From Bacillus sp. HNG (GTDB taxonomy: Bacteria > Bacillota > Bacilli > Bacillales > Bacillaceae_L), in the NCBI RefSeq assembly GCF_003400205.1, contig NZ_QUQV01000004.1, forward strand, positions 310,001 through 374,000: DNA of 64,000 nt, read 5' to 3'. Position 1 is the stretch's first letter. The number at the start of each line of letters is the position of its first letter. The notes below the pieces were generated by a model, which was given only the letters and a program-made list of their open reading frames with translations, did not search any database and had not been told where the DNA came from. A program made the position numbers and the translations under genes. Positions 8,950 through 18,385 of the stretch are shown piece after piece.

Positions 8950-9967
8950 ACATTTTATCTCCAATAAATTACAAAGGTTTCGTTATGTCTCATATCGCGT
9001 TGGTTGGTATTTTTTCTTTGTGTTTACTTTTCTGTTAGTGTTTTTAATTTCACTAACAGTTATCGCATTTCAAGAAACTATTCTTTTCTATTTCGTCATT
9101 CTTGGTTACGTTACAGTGGCAATTATGGTTTACGTACTTTATAAATGGATAATCCATCCTTATAGGCGCCAATCAAAAATATTACACCTTTTTGTAAATG
9201 GATATACGATTAATGATCTCTTTGAACAAAGCGTAAGTTTAAGTCCAGAAACTGAGGAAGTTACAAAGAAAGTAGAAGAATTTTTGGCTAAGGGAGAGCT
9301 ATTAAACGCTACAAAAAAACAGGCACAGTATCTTGCCCTCCAAAATCAAATAAATCCTCATTTCTTATACAACACGTTAGAAGGAATCCGTGGTGAAACA
9401 CTTAACGCTGGTTTGAAAAACGTAGCTAAAATGACCGAAGCCCTAGCTACATTTTTCCGTTATACAATTTCTAACGTAGAGAATTTAGTAACAGTAGAAG
9501 ACGAAATTATTAATATAAATAATTATTACATAATTCAAAGGTATCGATTTAATGAAAGAATTGATTTAAGTGTTGAGTATGATGAATTCAACATTCTAAT
9601 GTATACAATCCCTAAACTGACCCTTCAGCCTATTGTTGAGAATGCGATTCACCATGGAATAGAACGGAGCATTGGAAAAGGGATGGTACGCATTAAAATT
9701 GAACAAACAGCTAAAAGGCTGATTATTACAATTTCAGATAATGGAATAGGTATGCCAGAAGAACGATTACAAGAACTAAATGATAAATTAATCAATACTT
9801 CTTTAGATTATATTCAATCCAATGACAAATCTAATGGAGGTATTGCTATGTTAAATGTAAATAATCGAATAAAGCTTCTTTTCGGTGAAGAGTATGGTAT
9901 CTGTGTGTATAGTGCTTTAAATGTGGGAACAGACGTAGAAATAACGCTTCCACTTATCACTAAATAA
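8924..9967 (+). CDS. YesM-type sensor histidine kinase lacking an extracellular domain
   Basis: Membrane kinase of 347 residues that should phosphorylate the regulator encoded just upstream. Two hydrophobic helices (about residues 27-80) follow each other with almost no loop, so there is no room for the usual outside sensor domain. The phospho-acceptor histidine lies in QINPHFLYNTLEG (about residue 145). The ATPase domain has VENAIHHGIE and SDNGIGMP. Family members with a Cache domain are near 570-600 residues, so this is a short form. It may sense through the membrane or through the ABC transporter. Confidence 0.9.
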   Translation: MNSENYTLKHFISNKLQRFRYVSYRVGWYFFFVFTFLLVFLISLTVIAFQETILFYFVILGYVTVAIMVYVLYKWIIHPYRRQSKILHLFVNGYTINDLFEQSVSLSPETEEVTKKVEEFLAKGELLNATKKQAQYLALQNQINPHFLYNTLEGIRGETLNAGLKNVAKMTEALATFFRYTISNVENLVTVEDEIININNYYIIQRYRFNERIDLSVEYDEFNILMYTIPKLTLQPIVENAIHHGIERSIGKGMVRIKIEQTAKRLIITISDNGIGMPEERLQELNDKLINTSLDYIQSNDKSNGGIAMLNVNNRIKLLFGEEYGICVYSALNVGTDVEITLPLITK

Positions 9968-9979
9968 TGAGGGATCGTA

Positions 9980-11449
9980 ATGAAGTCGGAAATATTGAGA
10001 CTAGAAAGGGTAACAACCATAAAGGAAGGGAATACCTCCTTAAATAAATTCAACTTACATATTTTTAAATCTGAAATCATGGGACTTGTATGCCTAAATA
10101 TAACTGGTAAGGAGTCATTAGTCGAAGTGATTAAGCAGAATCTTCCCATTCATTATGGGCGTGTATACTTTAATGAGACTTTAGTAAACAATTACCAGCA
10201 TAGCACGATGACTCTAAATGCGGCAGTTGAAATAAAAGAGAACAGTAGTTTAGTCGAAAACTTGACGGTTAAAGACAATATTTTTCTTCTTAATAGAAGG
10301 CAAAAAAAATTTACTGAACATTCATGGAATTATAATAAATTATTGCATTCCTATACTGAAGAATTAGGTATAGAAATAGAAGGTAATGAATTGGTTGCGA
10401 AGTTAGGTAACTTTCACAAACTTGTAGTAGAGCTATTACGGGCTGTGATAATGGATACAAAGCTTATAGTTATTAGGGATATTAGTAATTTAATTAGTTC
10501 AGTAGAGCTTGCTAAATTCCATGATTTTCTTCGATACTACACACAGAAGGGTTTTTCCTTTTTGTACATATGCAGTCACCATGAAGAAGCATTTAAAATT
10601 TGCGACCGAATGTGTTTAATGCGGGATGGTAGAATATTAAAGATTTTTGATAAAAGTGAATTTGATAATGAGAAGATTTCTCCATTTTATATTGGAGAAT
10701 ACCTACATCTTCTAGAATTAAACGCAGGTGTGAATTTAAATAAAAATCTCCTATCCTTTCAAAATGTTTATACTAAAAACCTCCATGCTCTAAATTTTAC
10801 TATTAAGAAGGGTGAATGCACGGTTCTATTGGATAGGGATAATACAGTGCTTACAGACATTTTTAATCTTATGACTGGTGAGTTAAAGCTGGAAAAAGGA
10901 AATATCCTATTAGAGGAAACAACCTATAATGTAAAAAAGAAGGAGTTTGCAATATCATATGGAGTGGCATTTATTTTGGAAAACCCCACTCAAACGATGC
11001 TTTTTAAAGAAATGACTTATCTTCAAAATCTTTGTTTTATGGTAGATAAAAAAGAAAATCCGGTTTCTTTAAGAAAAAATGTTGTAAGAAGCATAATTCA
11101 AGAATATGAACCAATTGTCGGCGAAGAAATCTATGAACCAAATATTTCACATATAAGCTTACCGTCATTATATAATTTAATCTATTACAAAATACATTTA
11201 TGTAAGCCTAAAATTGTCTTTTGTGTCCAACCGTTTGCTGGAGCAGACATGTATTTACGATTACATGTAATCCATCTAATTAATCAATTGATTAAAAAGG
11301 GGATTACGGTAGTTATCTTAGCGGTGAATATTGCTGACTCCCTAGTCGTAGCAGATAAACTGATTGTTTTTGAGAAGGGACGATTAAGCTCAGAATATAC
11401 GAGATCTGAATTTAGTAAATTTTCTTCGGAAGGAATCTCATTAATGTAG
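9980..11449 (+). CDS. Degenerate tandem ABC ATPase-like protein (pseudo-ATPase)
   Basis: 489 residues that align along their length with sugar ABC ATPases of the RbsA type (two nucleotide-binding domains) but with decayed motifs. First-domain Walker A reads CLNITGKESL instead of GxNGAGKST, and Walker B reads LIVIRDIS instead of LDEPTS. In the second domain Walker A is LDRDNTVLTD and Walker B is IVFCVQPFAGAD. The first switch histidine (CSHHEEA) remains. The frame is open and follows a good ribosome site, so the gene appears maintained, not dead. It sits between a two-component pair and a complete rbsA-type gene. A regulatory or scaffold role, linking transporter and kinase, is an inference. 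Confidence 0.75.
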   Translation: MKSEILRLERVTTIKEGNTSLNKFNLHIFKSEIMGLVCLNITGKESLVEVIKQNLPIHYGRVYFNETLVNNYQHSTMTLNAAVEIKENSSLVENLTVKDNIFLLNRRQKKFTEHSWNYNKLLHSYTEELGIEIEGNELVAKLGNFHKLVVELLRAVIMDTKLIVIRDISNLISSVELAKFHDFLRYYTQKGFSFLYICSHHEEAFKICDRMCLMRDGRILKIFDKSEFDNEKISPFYIGEYLHLLELNAGVNLNKNLLSFQNVYTKNLHALNFTIKKGECTVLLDRDNTVLTDIFNLMTGELKLEKGNILLEETTYNVKKKEFAISYGVAFILENPTQTMLFKEMTYLQNLCFMVDKKENPVSLRKNVVRSIIQEYEPIVGEEIYEPNISHISLPSLYNLIYYKIHLCKPKIVFCVQPFAGADMYLRLHVIHLINQLIKKGITVVILAVNIADSLVVADKLIVFEKGRLSSEYTRSEFSKFSSEGISLM

Positions 11450-11458
11450 GATTAACTT

Positions 11459-11489
11459 GACTGACTTTAGAAAAGTCAGTTGTTTTTTT
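11459..11489 (+). terminator. Rho-independent terminator
   Basis: ACTGACTTT pairs with AAGTCAGT and is followed by TTTTTTT. It separates the regulatory genes from the transporter operon, which should therefore have its own promoter in 11490-11628. Confidence 0.8.
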
Positions 11490-11628
11490 GTGACTTCTTC
11501 CGCCTCGGTAATACAGCGCTTTCAAAAACAAAAAAAACCCCCCTTAATTCTAAATTTACCTCCCTTAAATAGTGGATTACTAAATGTTAAACTAATAGCA
11601 AGTTCAAAAGAAAAGGTAGGTGAGGGAG

Positions 11629-13146
11629 ATGGAACAATATATTGTGGAATTGAACCACATAAATAAATCTTTTCCAGGAGTTAAGGCCTTAGATGATGTA
11701 CAGTTTAACCTTAAAGCTGGGGAAGTACTGGCTTTACTTGGTGAAAATGGCGCGGGCAAGTCCACACTTATGAAAATTTTAAGTGGAGTATATACGAAAG
11801 ATAGTGGTGAAATTAAAATTTTCGGTAAAGTGATTGAGGATTTAACGCTTAAAAAAGCAAGGGAATTGGGTATTGCAATTATCCATCAAGAGTTAAATTT
11901 ATGTTCACATCTCACTGTTGCAGAAAATATTTTCCTAGGTCGTGAAAAGACTAAATCAGGAATTATTTCTAATTCAAATATGAATAATGAGACAAAAAAA
12001 ATTTTGAAACGCTTAAATATTGACTTTGAACCAACTACTTTGGTTGGGGATTTGCCGGTATCAAAGCAACAAATGGTCGAAATTGTGAAAGCGCTATCTA
12101 CAAATGCGAAGATATTAATCATGGATGAACCTACGTCTGCATTAACCTCAAGTGAGGTAGAAGAATTATTTAAAGTAATTAACACTTTGAAGGCAGAAGG
12201 CTGTGGGATTGTTTATATTTCCCACCGTTTAGAGGAATTACAGCATATTGTCGATCGTGTCACAATCATGAGAGATAGCAATTACATTACTTCCATGAAT
12301 TTCGCAGACACCAATATGCCTGAAATTATATCTCACATGGTTGGACGTGAAATAAAAGAGAAATTCCCACGTGTTTCTTGTAAACAGGGCAAAAAAATAC
12401 TAGAAGTAAAAAACTTAAATGCAGGAAAACTCGTCCGTGATATAAATCTGGATTTATATGAAGGAGAAATTGTTGGTATTGCAGGACTCATGGGAGCTGG
12501 CAGAACGGAAACGACAAGAGCGATATTTGGAATTGATTCTATCGACTCTGGAGAAATTTATTTAGATGGAAAAAAATTAGTTATAAAGAATCCAAGAGAT
12601 GCCATTAAGGCCGGTATCGTGCTTGCCCCGGAAGACCGAAAAAAAGATGGTCTATGTACAAAACTAAGTGTTAGGGAAAATATTGCAATACCCAATCTGG
12701 ATTTACTTTGTAATAAGTTAGGTATTGTAAATAGAAAGAAAGAAAAAATAATGGTACAAAAAGCTGTTGATGACCTTAAGGTAAAACTAGCAAATTCAAA
12801 TACTATTGTAGGCACTCTATCAGGTGGAAATCAACAAAAAGTAGTAGTAGGAAAGTGGTTAGCTCGTAATTCTAGAGTTGTCATTTTTGACGAACCAACC
12901 AGAGGGATTGATATTGCTGCAAAAGTAGAAATCTACAATCTTATGAATCAATTAAAACAACAGGGTATAGGGGTGCTCTTTGTCTCCTCTGAGATGCCCG
13001 AAGTTTTGGGAATCAGTGATCGTATATTAGTCATGTGTGATGGTAAAATTACCGGCGAATTTTTGACGAAAGATGCTACCCAAGATCTGATATTAGAATA
13101 TGCAACGAAATTTGAATCAAAGTTACAACAGGTTTCAAATGCATAA
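11629..13146 (+). CDS. Sugar ABC transporter ATP-binding protein (RbsA type)
   Basis: Tandem ATPase of 505 residues that powers the permease encoded next. The first domain has GENGAGKSTLMKIL, signature VSKQQMVEIVKAL, Walker B LIMDEPTSAL and switch histidine ISHR. The second has a relaxed Walker A (GLMGAGRTETTRAI, usual for this family), signature LSGGNQQKVVVGKWL and FDEPTRGIDI. A GTG nine bases upstream lies within the ribosome site; the ATG at 11629 is preferred. Ribose, xylose, galactose and lyxose systems share this architecture, so the sugar is inferred only from the isomerase downstream. Confidence 0.93.
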   Translation: MEQYIVELNHINKSFPGVKALDDVQFNLKAGEVLALLGENGAGKSTLMKILSGVYTKDSGEIKIFGKVIEDLTLKKARELGIAIIHQELNLCSHLTVAENIFLGREKTKSGIISNSNMNNETKKILKRLNIDFEPTTLVGDLPVSKQQMVEIVKALSTNAKILIMDEPTSALTSSEVEELFKVINTLKAEGCGIVYISHRLEELQHIVDRVTIMRDSNYITSMNFADTNMPEIISHMVGREIKEKFPRVSCKQGKKILEVKNLNAGKLVRDINLDLYEGEIVGIAGLMGAGRTETTRAIFGIDSIDSGEIYLDGKKLVIKNPRDAIKAGIVLAPEDRKKDGLCTKLSVRENIAIPNLDLLCNKLGIVNRKKEKIMVQKAVDDLKVKLANSNTIVGTLSGGNQQKVVVGKWLARNSRVVIFDEPTRGIDIAAKVEIYNLMNQLKQQGIGVLFVSSEMPEVLGISDRILVMCDGKITGEFLTKDATQDLILEYATKFESKLQQVSNA

Positions 13147-13178
13147 TTACAAAAAAATGATTTTTAGGAGAATAAAAA

Positions 13179-14201
13179 ATGTTAACTAATAAGATTCAAA
13201 GACTACTAGGAATTCGGGGCATGGGCCAAGTTTTAACTGTCACAGTGGGTCTTTTAGTACTCTGTATAGTATTCGGCTCCTTAAACCCTACTTTTTATTC
13301 GGAGAGAAATATTGAAAACTTACTGCGTCAAATTGCACCAATATTATTAATTGGAATTGGTCAGTCATTTGTATTAATTACAGGGAACATTGATTTATCA
13401 ATAGGATCTATCGTTGGAATGAGCGGGATGATATCTGCAACACTTATGACGAAAGGTGTTGATCCGTGGATTGCGGTTTTTATAGCAATTGTTTGTTCTA
13501 TAGCAATTGGGGTTTTAAACGGATCTTTAGTAGCACAATGTAAACTTCCTCCGTTTATTGCCACATTAGGTACGATGACGATTGCTAGGGGTATCGCTCA
13601 AATTGTAAATAACAACTACAATACGGATGCAATTGGAGAAAAAGCAAATGGATTTAGAAATTTTTTCTACTATGGAGAAACTTTAGGAGTCTATAATACC
13701 ATTTGGATTGCTCTCATACTTTTTTTGATTTTTAGTTTCTTGTTAGGTAAAACACGTACAGGACGCCACATTTATGCTGTCGGTAGTAATATAGAAGCAG
13801 CTAAGCTTTCTGGAGTTAATACTGTTAAAACGACAATGATTGTTTATATAATCAGTGCATTCTGTGCTGGTGTAGTTGGTCTTATAATAGCTGCAACTGC
13901 AGGAATGGGGACAATGGATGCGGGTACTATGTATGAATTATATGCCGTTGCAGCAGCAGTTATTGGTGGAATTTCAACTTTAGGTGGACAAGGTCTTCTT
14001 ATTGGCGTTGTTATTGGTGCCTCTATTTGGGGAGTGCTCCAGAATGGTCTTCAGTTCGCTGGCGCACCAGTGGCCATTCGTAACATCATAATTGGTGCAA
14101 TAGTAGTTATTTCAGTACTACTAGATGTTGTTATTCGTTCAGGAAACCCACTTAAGTTCAAGAAAAAACAAGGTAGTTCAGATGTAAGGGCATTAAAGTG
14201 A
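13179..14201 (+). CDS. Sugar ABC transporter permease (RbsC type)
   Basis: Membrane channel subunit of 340 residues with 8-10 predicted helices. Family stretches include GIGQSFVLITGNIDLSIGS, AVGSNIEAAKLSGV (cytoplasmic coupling region) and AAAVIGGISTLGGQG. It starts after TAGGAG, 32 bases behind the ATPase gene, and is followed by the binding protein, in the normal rbs-type order. Confidence 0.93.
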   Translation: MLTNKIQRLLGIRGMGQVLTVTVGLLVLCIVFGSLNPTFYSERNIENLLRQIAPILLIGIGQSFVLITGNIDLSIGSIVGMSGMISATLMTKGVDPWIAVFIAIVCSIAIGVLNGSLVAQCKLPPFIATLGTMTIARGIAQIVNNNYNTDAIGEKANGFRNFFYYGETLGVYNTIWIALILFLIFSFLLGKTRTGRHIYAVGSNIEAAKLSGVNTVKTTMIVYIISAFCAGVVGLIIAATAGMGTMDAGTMYELYAVAAAVIGGISTLGGQGLLIGVVIGASIWGVLQNGLQFAGAPVAIRNIIIGAIVVISVLLDVVIRSGNPLKFKKKQGSSDVRALK

Positions 14202-14244
14202 AAACTTTAATCATAAATCATATTAAATCTAAGGAGGAATTTAA

Positions 14245-15186
14245 ATGAAAAGAAAGCTTTTGGTATTTTTAATATTCATTGTTATGTCATCTCTATTATT
14301 AGCAGCATGTGGTAGTAATGATTCTGCAGGTGATGAAAAAGAGGGTAATTCAAAACATAAAGTCATCTTAATTACAATGGATAGTACAGACCAACACTGG
14401 GTTTCGGTTGATAAAGGGGCCAAAAAGGCTGCTGATGAACTTGGTGATATTGAATATAAATGGATGGCTCCTGACAAGAAGGATGATGCTCAACAAATCG
14501 AACGAGTAAATAATGCTATTGCAGATGGTGCAGATGCAATCATCATTGCAGCAAATGGTCCTGATGCAATTACAGCTTCATTAGAAGAGGCTAAAAATGA
14601 AGGTATTAAAATTGTATATGTCGATTCACCAGCAAACACTGATGCATTCGCAACATTCACAACTGACAACCTAGCTGCGGGTAGACTTGCAGGAGAAGAA
14701 TTACTTAAAGCTTTAGAAGAAAAAGGTATTACTGAAGGAAAGGTTGGTATTGTTAACTTCAACTCCTCAACTGATACTGCTATCAAGCGTGAACAAGGAT
14801 TCCGTGATGCATTTAAAGATACGAATTATACATTACTTGAAACACAGTATGGTGAAGGTGACGCTGCAAAATCACAAGACATTGCTGAAAACTATATTAC
14901 TGAAGGTGTTGTAGGAATTTACGGCACAAACGAAGGTAGTACAGTTGGAGTTGGTAATGCAATTAAAGGTTCAGGACAAGGCGTAATTGGTATTGGATTT
15001 GATAAATCCGATGCAATACTTTCCTTAGTTAAAGATGGTTCCCTTCTTGCAGTAATGGGTCAAAACCCTGAAACAATGGGATATGAAGGAATGAATGCTG
15101 CATTGAAAGCAATTAAAGGTGAAGAAATCGAAGAAAAAGATGTGGATACAGGGGTATCTGTTATCACTAAGGATACTATAAAATAA
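14245..15186 (+). CDS. Sugar ABC transporter substrate-binding lipoprotein (RbsB type)
   Basis: Extracellular periplasmic-binding-protein-like lipoprotein of 313 residues. The signal peptide ends at the lipobox LLAAC. The type 1 fold is clear: TMDSTDQHWVSVDKGAKKAA, DAIIIAANGPDAI and IGIGFDKSDAIL. A strong AAGGAGG site precedes it and an imperfect terminator follows, a usual arrangement for a highly expressed binding protein. The bound sugar is unknown; D-lyxose, D-mannose or another rare aldose fits the enzymes downstream. Confidence 0.93.
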   Translation: MKRKLLVFLIFIVMSSLLLAACGSNDSAGDEKEGNSKHKVILITMDSTDQHWVSVDKGAKKAADELGDIEYKWMAPDKKDDAQQIERVNNAIADGADAIIIAANGPDAITASLEEAKNEGIKIVYVDSPANTDAFATFTTDNLAAGRLAGEELLKALEEKGITEGKVGIVNFNSSTDTAIKREQGFRDAFKDTNYTLLETQYGEGDAAKSQDIAENYITEGVVGIYGTNEGSTVGVGNAIKGSGQGVIGIGFDKSDAILSLVKDGSLLAVMGQNPETMGYEGMNAALKAIKGEEIEEKDVDTGVSVITKDTIK

Positions 15187-15194
15187 GCTATTTT

Positions 15195-15237
15195 ATAACG
15201 ATATATGGTCATCTTATGATTGACTGTGTATCGTTAT
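15195..15237 (+). promoter_or_regulatory. Hairpin after binding-protein gene
   Basis: ATAACGATA and TATCGTTAT form 9-bp perfect arms around a 25-base loop. It is only weakly followed by T residues, so it probably acts as a partial terminator or message stabiliser between the transporter and enzyme genes. Confidence 0.5.
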
Positions 15238-15282
15238 TATTACTTCGAATTAAACAACAAGCCTACATAGAGGAGATGTCAA

Positions 15283-15963
15283 ATGAAACGATCTGAAGTT
15301 AACAGACTAATAGTAAATGCTATAGAATTTATTGAAAATATGAATTTTAAACTCCCTCCTTTTGCATACTGGTCAGCAGAAGACTGGGAAAAAAAAGGTC
15401 ATGAATATGATGAAATAAGAGATAATCTGCTTGGTTGGGATATTACCGACTTTGGAAGCGGAGATTTCCGGAACATTGGTCTATTTTTATTTACAATCAG
15501 GAATGGAAATTTAAATAATAATAAATATATCAAGTCTTATGCAGAAAAAATTCTTATTGTTGAAGAAGAACAGGTCACTCCGTTTCATTTCCACTGGAAT
15601 AAAATGGAGGATATTATCAATCGTGGAGGTGGCAATCTTCTCATTCAACTATATAATTCAACGGAAGAAGAGGAGTTTTCTGATACACCTGTAGTAGTTT
15701 CTGTTGACGGAAGAATGATTACAGAAAAGCCAGGAACTATTATTTGTCTAACCCCAGGCGAGAGCATCACATTGCCAGTTGGTATGTATCATAAATTCTG
15801 GGGAGAAAAAGGGACTGGTAAAGTGTTAGTTGGGGAAGTTTCCATGGTGAATGATGATTTTACGGACAATAGGTTCTATGAATCAGGTGGTAGATTTTCC
15901 GAAATTAAAGAGGATGTAGCACCATTATATCTATTGGGAAATGAATATCCATCGGCAAAATAA
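15283..15963 (+). CDS. D-lyxose isomerase (226-residue type)
   Basis: Cupin-fold aldose-ketose isomerase that interconverts D-lyxose and D-xylulose, and in characterised relatives D-mannose and D-fructose. The N-terminus MKRSEVNRLI and length near 226 match the larger lyxose isomerase type. Metal ligands are expected in TPFHFHWNKMEDIINRGGG and in VGMYHKFWG. It is the first enzyme after the ABC transporter. The fructokinase two genes on could take a fructose product and the xylulokinase at the window start a xylulose product. Confidence 0.85.
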   Translation: MKRSEVNRLIVNAIEFIENMNFKLPPFAYWSAEDWEKKGHEYDEIRDNLLGWDITDFGSGDFRNIGLFLFTIRNGNLNNNKYIKSYAEKILIVEEEQVTPFHFHWNKMEDIINRGGGNLLIQLYNSTEEEEFSDTPVVVSVDGRMITEKPGTIICLTPGESITLPVGMYHKFWGEKGTGKVLVGEVSMVNDDFTDNRFYESGGRFSEIKEDVAPLYLLGNEYPSAK

Positions 15964-15975
15964 GGGGTTATCGTA

Positions 15976-17037
15976 ATGGGTAAAATCGATTTTAATAAAA
16001 GAGAGATCCTCAGACATGTTGGGGATTTCTCTCAGATATTGGGTTTTAAGGACTATACCCTTAACGGTGGTAAATCTCAAGGTGTCAGGGCAATTGATGT
16101 AAAAAATGGATCGGGGCTAGAATTTACTGTTTTGGCTGATCGTGCTATGGATATTGCCTGGTTATCATATAAAGGCTGTAATCTAAGCTATATTAGTAAA
16201 ACCGGCATAGTGTCTCCGGTATATTATAACGAAGTCGGTACCCATTTTTTTAGAAGCTTTTCTGCGGGTTTTCTTACAACATGTGGATTATTGAATGTTG
16301 GGTCCCCTGGTATAGAAAATGGGGAACAACTTGGTCTACATGGTCGCATCTCTAATACTCCTAGTGAAGCTGTAAGCTACGACATGGAATGGATTGAGGG
16401 AATTCCTACCTTGAGGGTTAAAGGGAAAATGCGAGAAGCGAAGGTATTTGGAGAAAATGTAACACTTAATCGAGAAATGATTACTAAAGGTGGGGAAAAC
16501 AAAATCAAAATCCGAGACACTGTCGAAAACAATGGATTTAGAAACGAACCAATTATGCTTTTGTACCATTTTAATTTGGGTTATCCCCTTCTTGATGAAA
16601 ATGCCTACCTAGAAATTCCTTCAATAAAGGTAACTCCTAGAGATGCAGAAGCTGAAAAGGGAATAGGGCATTATGATGTGTTGCAGGGACCAACACATGG
16701 TTACTCAGAACAAGTATTTTATCATGATGTGAAAGCAAAAAACAATGGGAAAACAAGTGTAGCGCTTATTAATGAAAAGCTTGCTTTAGCTGTTGCAATC
16801 CATTTTAACAAAAATGAACTTTTTAATCTAACACAATGGAAGCAGATGGGGGAAGGAGAGTATGTTTTAGGAATTGAGCCATGCAACTGTTTTGTTGAAG
16901 GCAAAGAGGATTCTAAAAACAAAGGAGTACTCGAATACTTAAAACCAGGCGAAATAAGAACGTTTGAAGTAGAAATAGAAATAGTAGATGGTATAAATGA
17001 AATTCAAAGAATAAAAAATGACATTACTGAAATTTAG
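15976..17037 (+). CDS. Aldose 1-epimerase-like protein (DUF4432)
   Basis: 353-residue cytoplasmic protein of the galactose-mutarotase fold. Family stretches: LEFTVLADRAMDIAWLSYKG, SAGFLTTCGLLNVGSPG, LHGRISNTPSEA and LLYHFNLGYPLL. DUF4432 members often sit in sugar operons and are thought to equilibrate anomers, but the exact reaction is not established. The ribosome site GGGGTTATCGTA and the 12-base gap put it in one unit with the isomerase. Confidence 0.85.
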   Translation: MGKIDFNKREILRHVGDFSQILGFKDYTLNGGKSQGVRAIDVKNGSGLEFTVLADRAMDIAWLSYKGCNLSYISKTGIVSPVYYNEVGTHFFRSFSAGFLTTCGLLNVGSPGIENGEQLGLHGRISNTPSEAVSYDMEWIEGIPTLRVKGKMREAKVFGENVTLNREMITKGGENKIKIRDTVENNGFRNEPIMLLYHFNLGYPLLDENAYLEIPSIKVTPRDAEAEKGIGHYDVLQGPTHGYSEQVFYHDVKAKNNGKTSVALINEKLALAVAIHFNKNELFNLTQWKQMGEGEYVLGIEPCNCFVEGKEDSKNKGVLEYLKPGEIRTFEVEIEIVDGINEIQRIKNDITEI

Positions 17038-17239
17038 AATGATTACGTGTAGTAATTCATCCCAAACGGTAGGGCAATTTGTTAAAATGATTAAAAGTGG
17101 ATAAGAGAGCATTAGGCTAATCCTCGGTGCTACACTGTAGCCTTTTCCATCCTTGAGCAGGGCAAAGGGGAAGAAAACTGTTCAGGATCTTCCATGCTCT
17201 ATGTTTAGTCATTTTAACAAGATGGGAGAGATAGATATT

Positions 17240-18112
17240 ATGCGAATTGGTGGTATAGAAGCAGGTGGAACAAAATTTGTCTGCGGAGTAGGGAATGAAT
17301 TGGGAGAGATTTATGAAAGGATCGCTTTCCCAACTACAACTCCAGAAGAAACGATGGAAAGGGTCTTTTCGTTTTTTCAAGATAAAGAGGTTGAGGCGAT
17401 TGGAGTCGGATCATTTGGACCAATTGATGTAGATCGGGCGAGCGAAACGTACGGATATATCACTCAAACACCAAAGGTGAAGTGGAAGAATTATAATATT
17501 GTTGGTGAACTGAAGAGTCGCTTTCTAGTACCAGTAGGGTTTCATACGGATGTAACGGCAGCAGCACTGGCTGAATCTACTTGGGGTGCAGCGAATGGTT
17601 TAGACAGCTGTCTGTATATGACAGTAGGGACAGGAATTGGAGTTGGTGCGGTTATAAATGGAGAGCCATTCCAAGGGTTAACCCATCCTGAAATGGGTCA
17701 TATCCTTGTTAAGCGTCATCCAAATGATATGTTCGAAGGATTCTGTCCTTATCATGGGGACTGCCTTGAAGGGTTAGCAGCGGGTCCGGCCCTTGAGAAA
17801 AGATGGAACAAAAAAGGCCAGGAATTAACAAACCAACCTGAGGTGTGGGAAATCGAATCGTTTTATCTAGCTCAAGCTCTGATGAATTACATCCTTATTT
17901 TATCCCCAAAAAAGATTGTTGTTGGTGGAGGTGTGATGAAGCAGGAACACTTGCTACCACTCGTTCGGAAACAGGTGTTGGAACTGTTAAATGGCTATGT
18001 CGCTGTTCCTGAATTAACACCAGAGAATATTGATAACTACATCGTTCTACCGGGACTAGGTGATAATGCCGGGTTAGCAGGTTCCATTGTGCTTGGGATG
18101 AATGGTAAATAG
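17240..18112 (+). CDS. Fructokinase (ROK family)
   Basis: Cytoplasmic kinase of 290 residues converting D-fructose to fructose 6-phosphate. It opens MRIGGIEAGGTKFVCGVG (ATP phosphate site). Zinc-binding HPEMGHILVKRHP...FCPYHGDCLEGLAAGP is characteristic of ROK fructokinases. GGGVMKQ is near the C-terminus. An in-frame ATG-less extension upstream (to 17153) lacks a ribosome site; the ATG at 17240 follows GGGAGAG. The 200-base gap before it may hold a separate promoter. It completes a mannose/lyxose to fructose to fructose 6-phosphate route with the isomerase. Confidence 0.9.
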   Translation: MRIGGIEAGGTKFVCGVGNELGEIYERIAFPTTTPEETMERVFSFFQDKEVEAIGVGSFGPIDVDRASETYGYITQTPKVKWKNYNIVGELKSRFLVPVGFHTDVTAAALAESTWGAANGLDSCLYMTVGTGIGVGAVINGEPFQGLTHPEMGHILVKRHPNDMFEGFCPYHGDCLEGLAAGPALEKRWNKKGQELTNQPEVWEIESFYLAQALMNYILILSPKKIVVGGGVMKQEHLLPLVRKQVLELLNGYVAVPELTPENIDNYIVLPGLGDNAGLAGSIVLGMNGK

Positions 18113-18141
18113 AGATTATTAGAATGAATAAGGTATAAGTG

Positions 18142-18170
18142 ACTCCTCATGGATAATGGGGAGTTTTTGT
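18142..18170 (+). terminator. Rho-independent terminator
   Basis: ACTCCTCAT pairs with ATGGGGAGT (one G-T pair) and is followed by TTTTT. It ends the lyxose/fructose transcript. Confidence 0.75.
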
Positions 18171-18347
18171 ATTATTGAGAAACAATTACAAAACGACATA
18201 CCTGATCACCAATTTGTAGTAGTTTTAGGTGTAATGTTCTAGGAGTCACTCTAGATAAATTAATCTTCAACCACCCCATCCGAGAAATTTGGATGTTTTT
18301 GTAGTTTTATAGGATAGTTGAAAAAAATGAAAACGTTACAATAAAGG

Positions 18348-18361
18348 TGTAAGCGCTTTAT
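18348..18361 (+). promoter_or_regulatory. Probable cre (CcpA operator) before beta-glucoside operon
   Basis: TGTAAGCGCTTTAT keeps the central GCGC palindrome and 12 of 14 positions of the cre consensus. A second weaker candidate, TGAAAACGTTACAA, lies at 18328-18341. Both are within 60 bases of the binding-protein start, fitting catabolite repression of the whole operon. Confidence 0.55.
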
Positions 18362-18385
18362 AACATATAGAGGGAGGAAATTACG

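Noticed and set aside
11511-11524. cre site before the RbsA-type operon
   Set aside because: Only the right half matches; three consensus positions are wrong, so it is listed only as a weak candidate.
17153-17239. N-terminal extension of the fructokinase
   Set aside because: No ribosome site, and ROK fructokinases begin at the MRIGGIEAGGTK motif.
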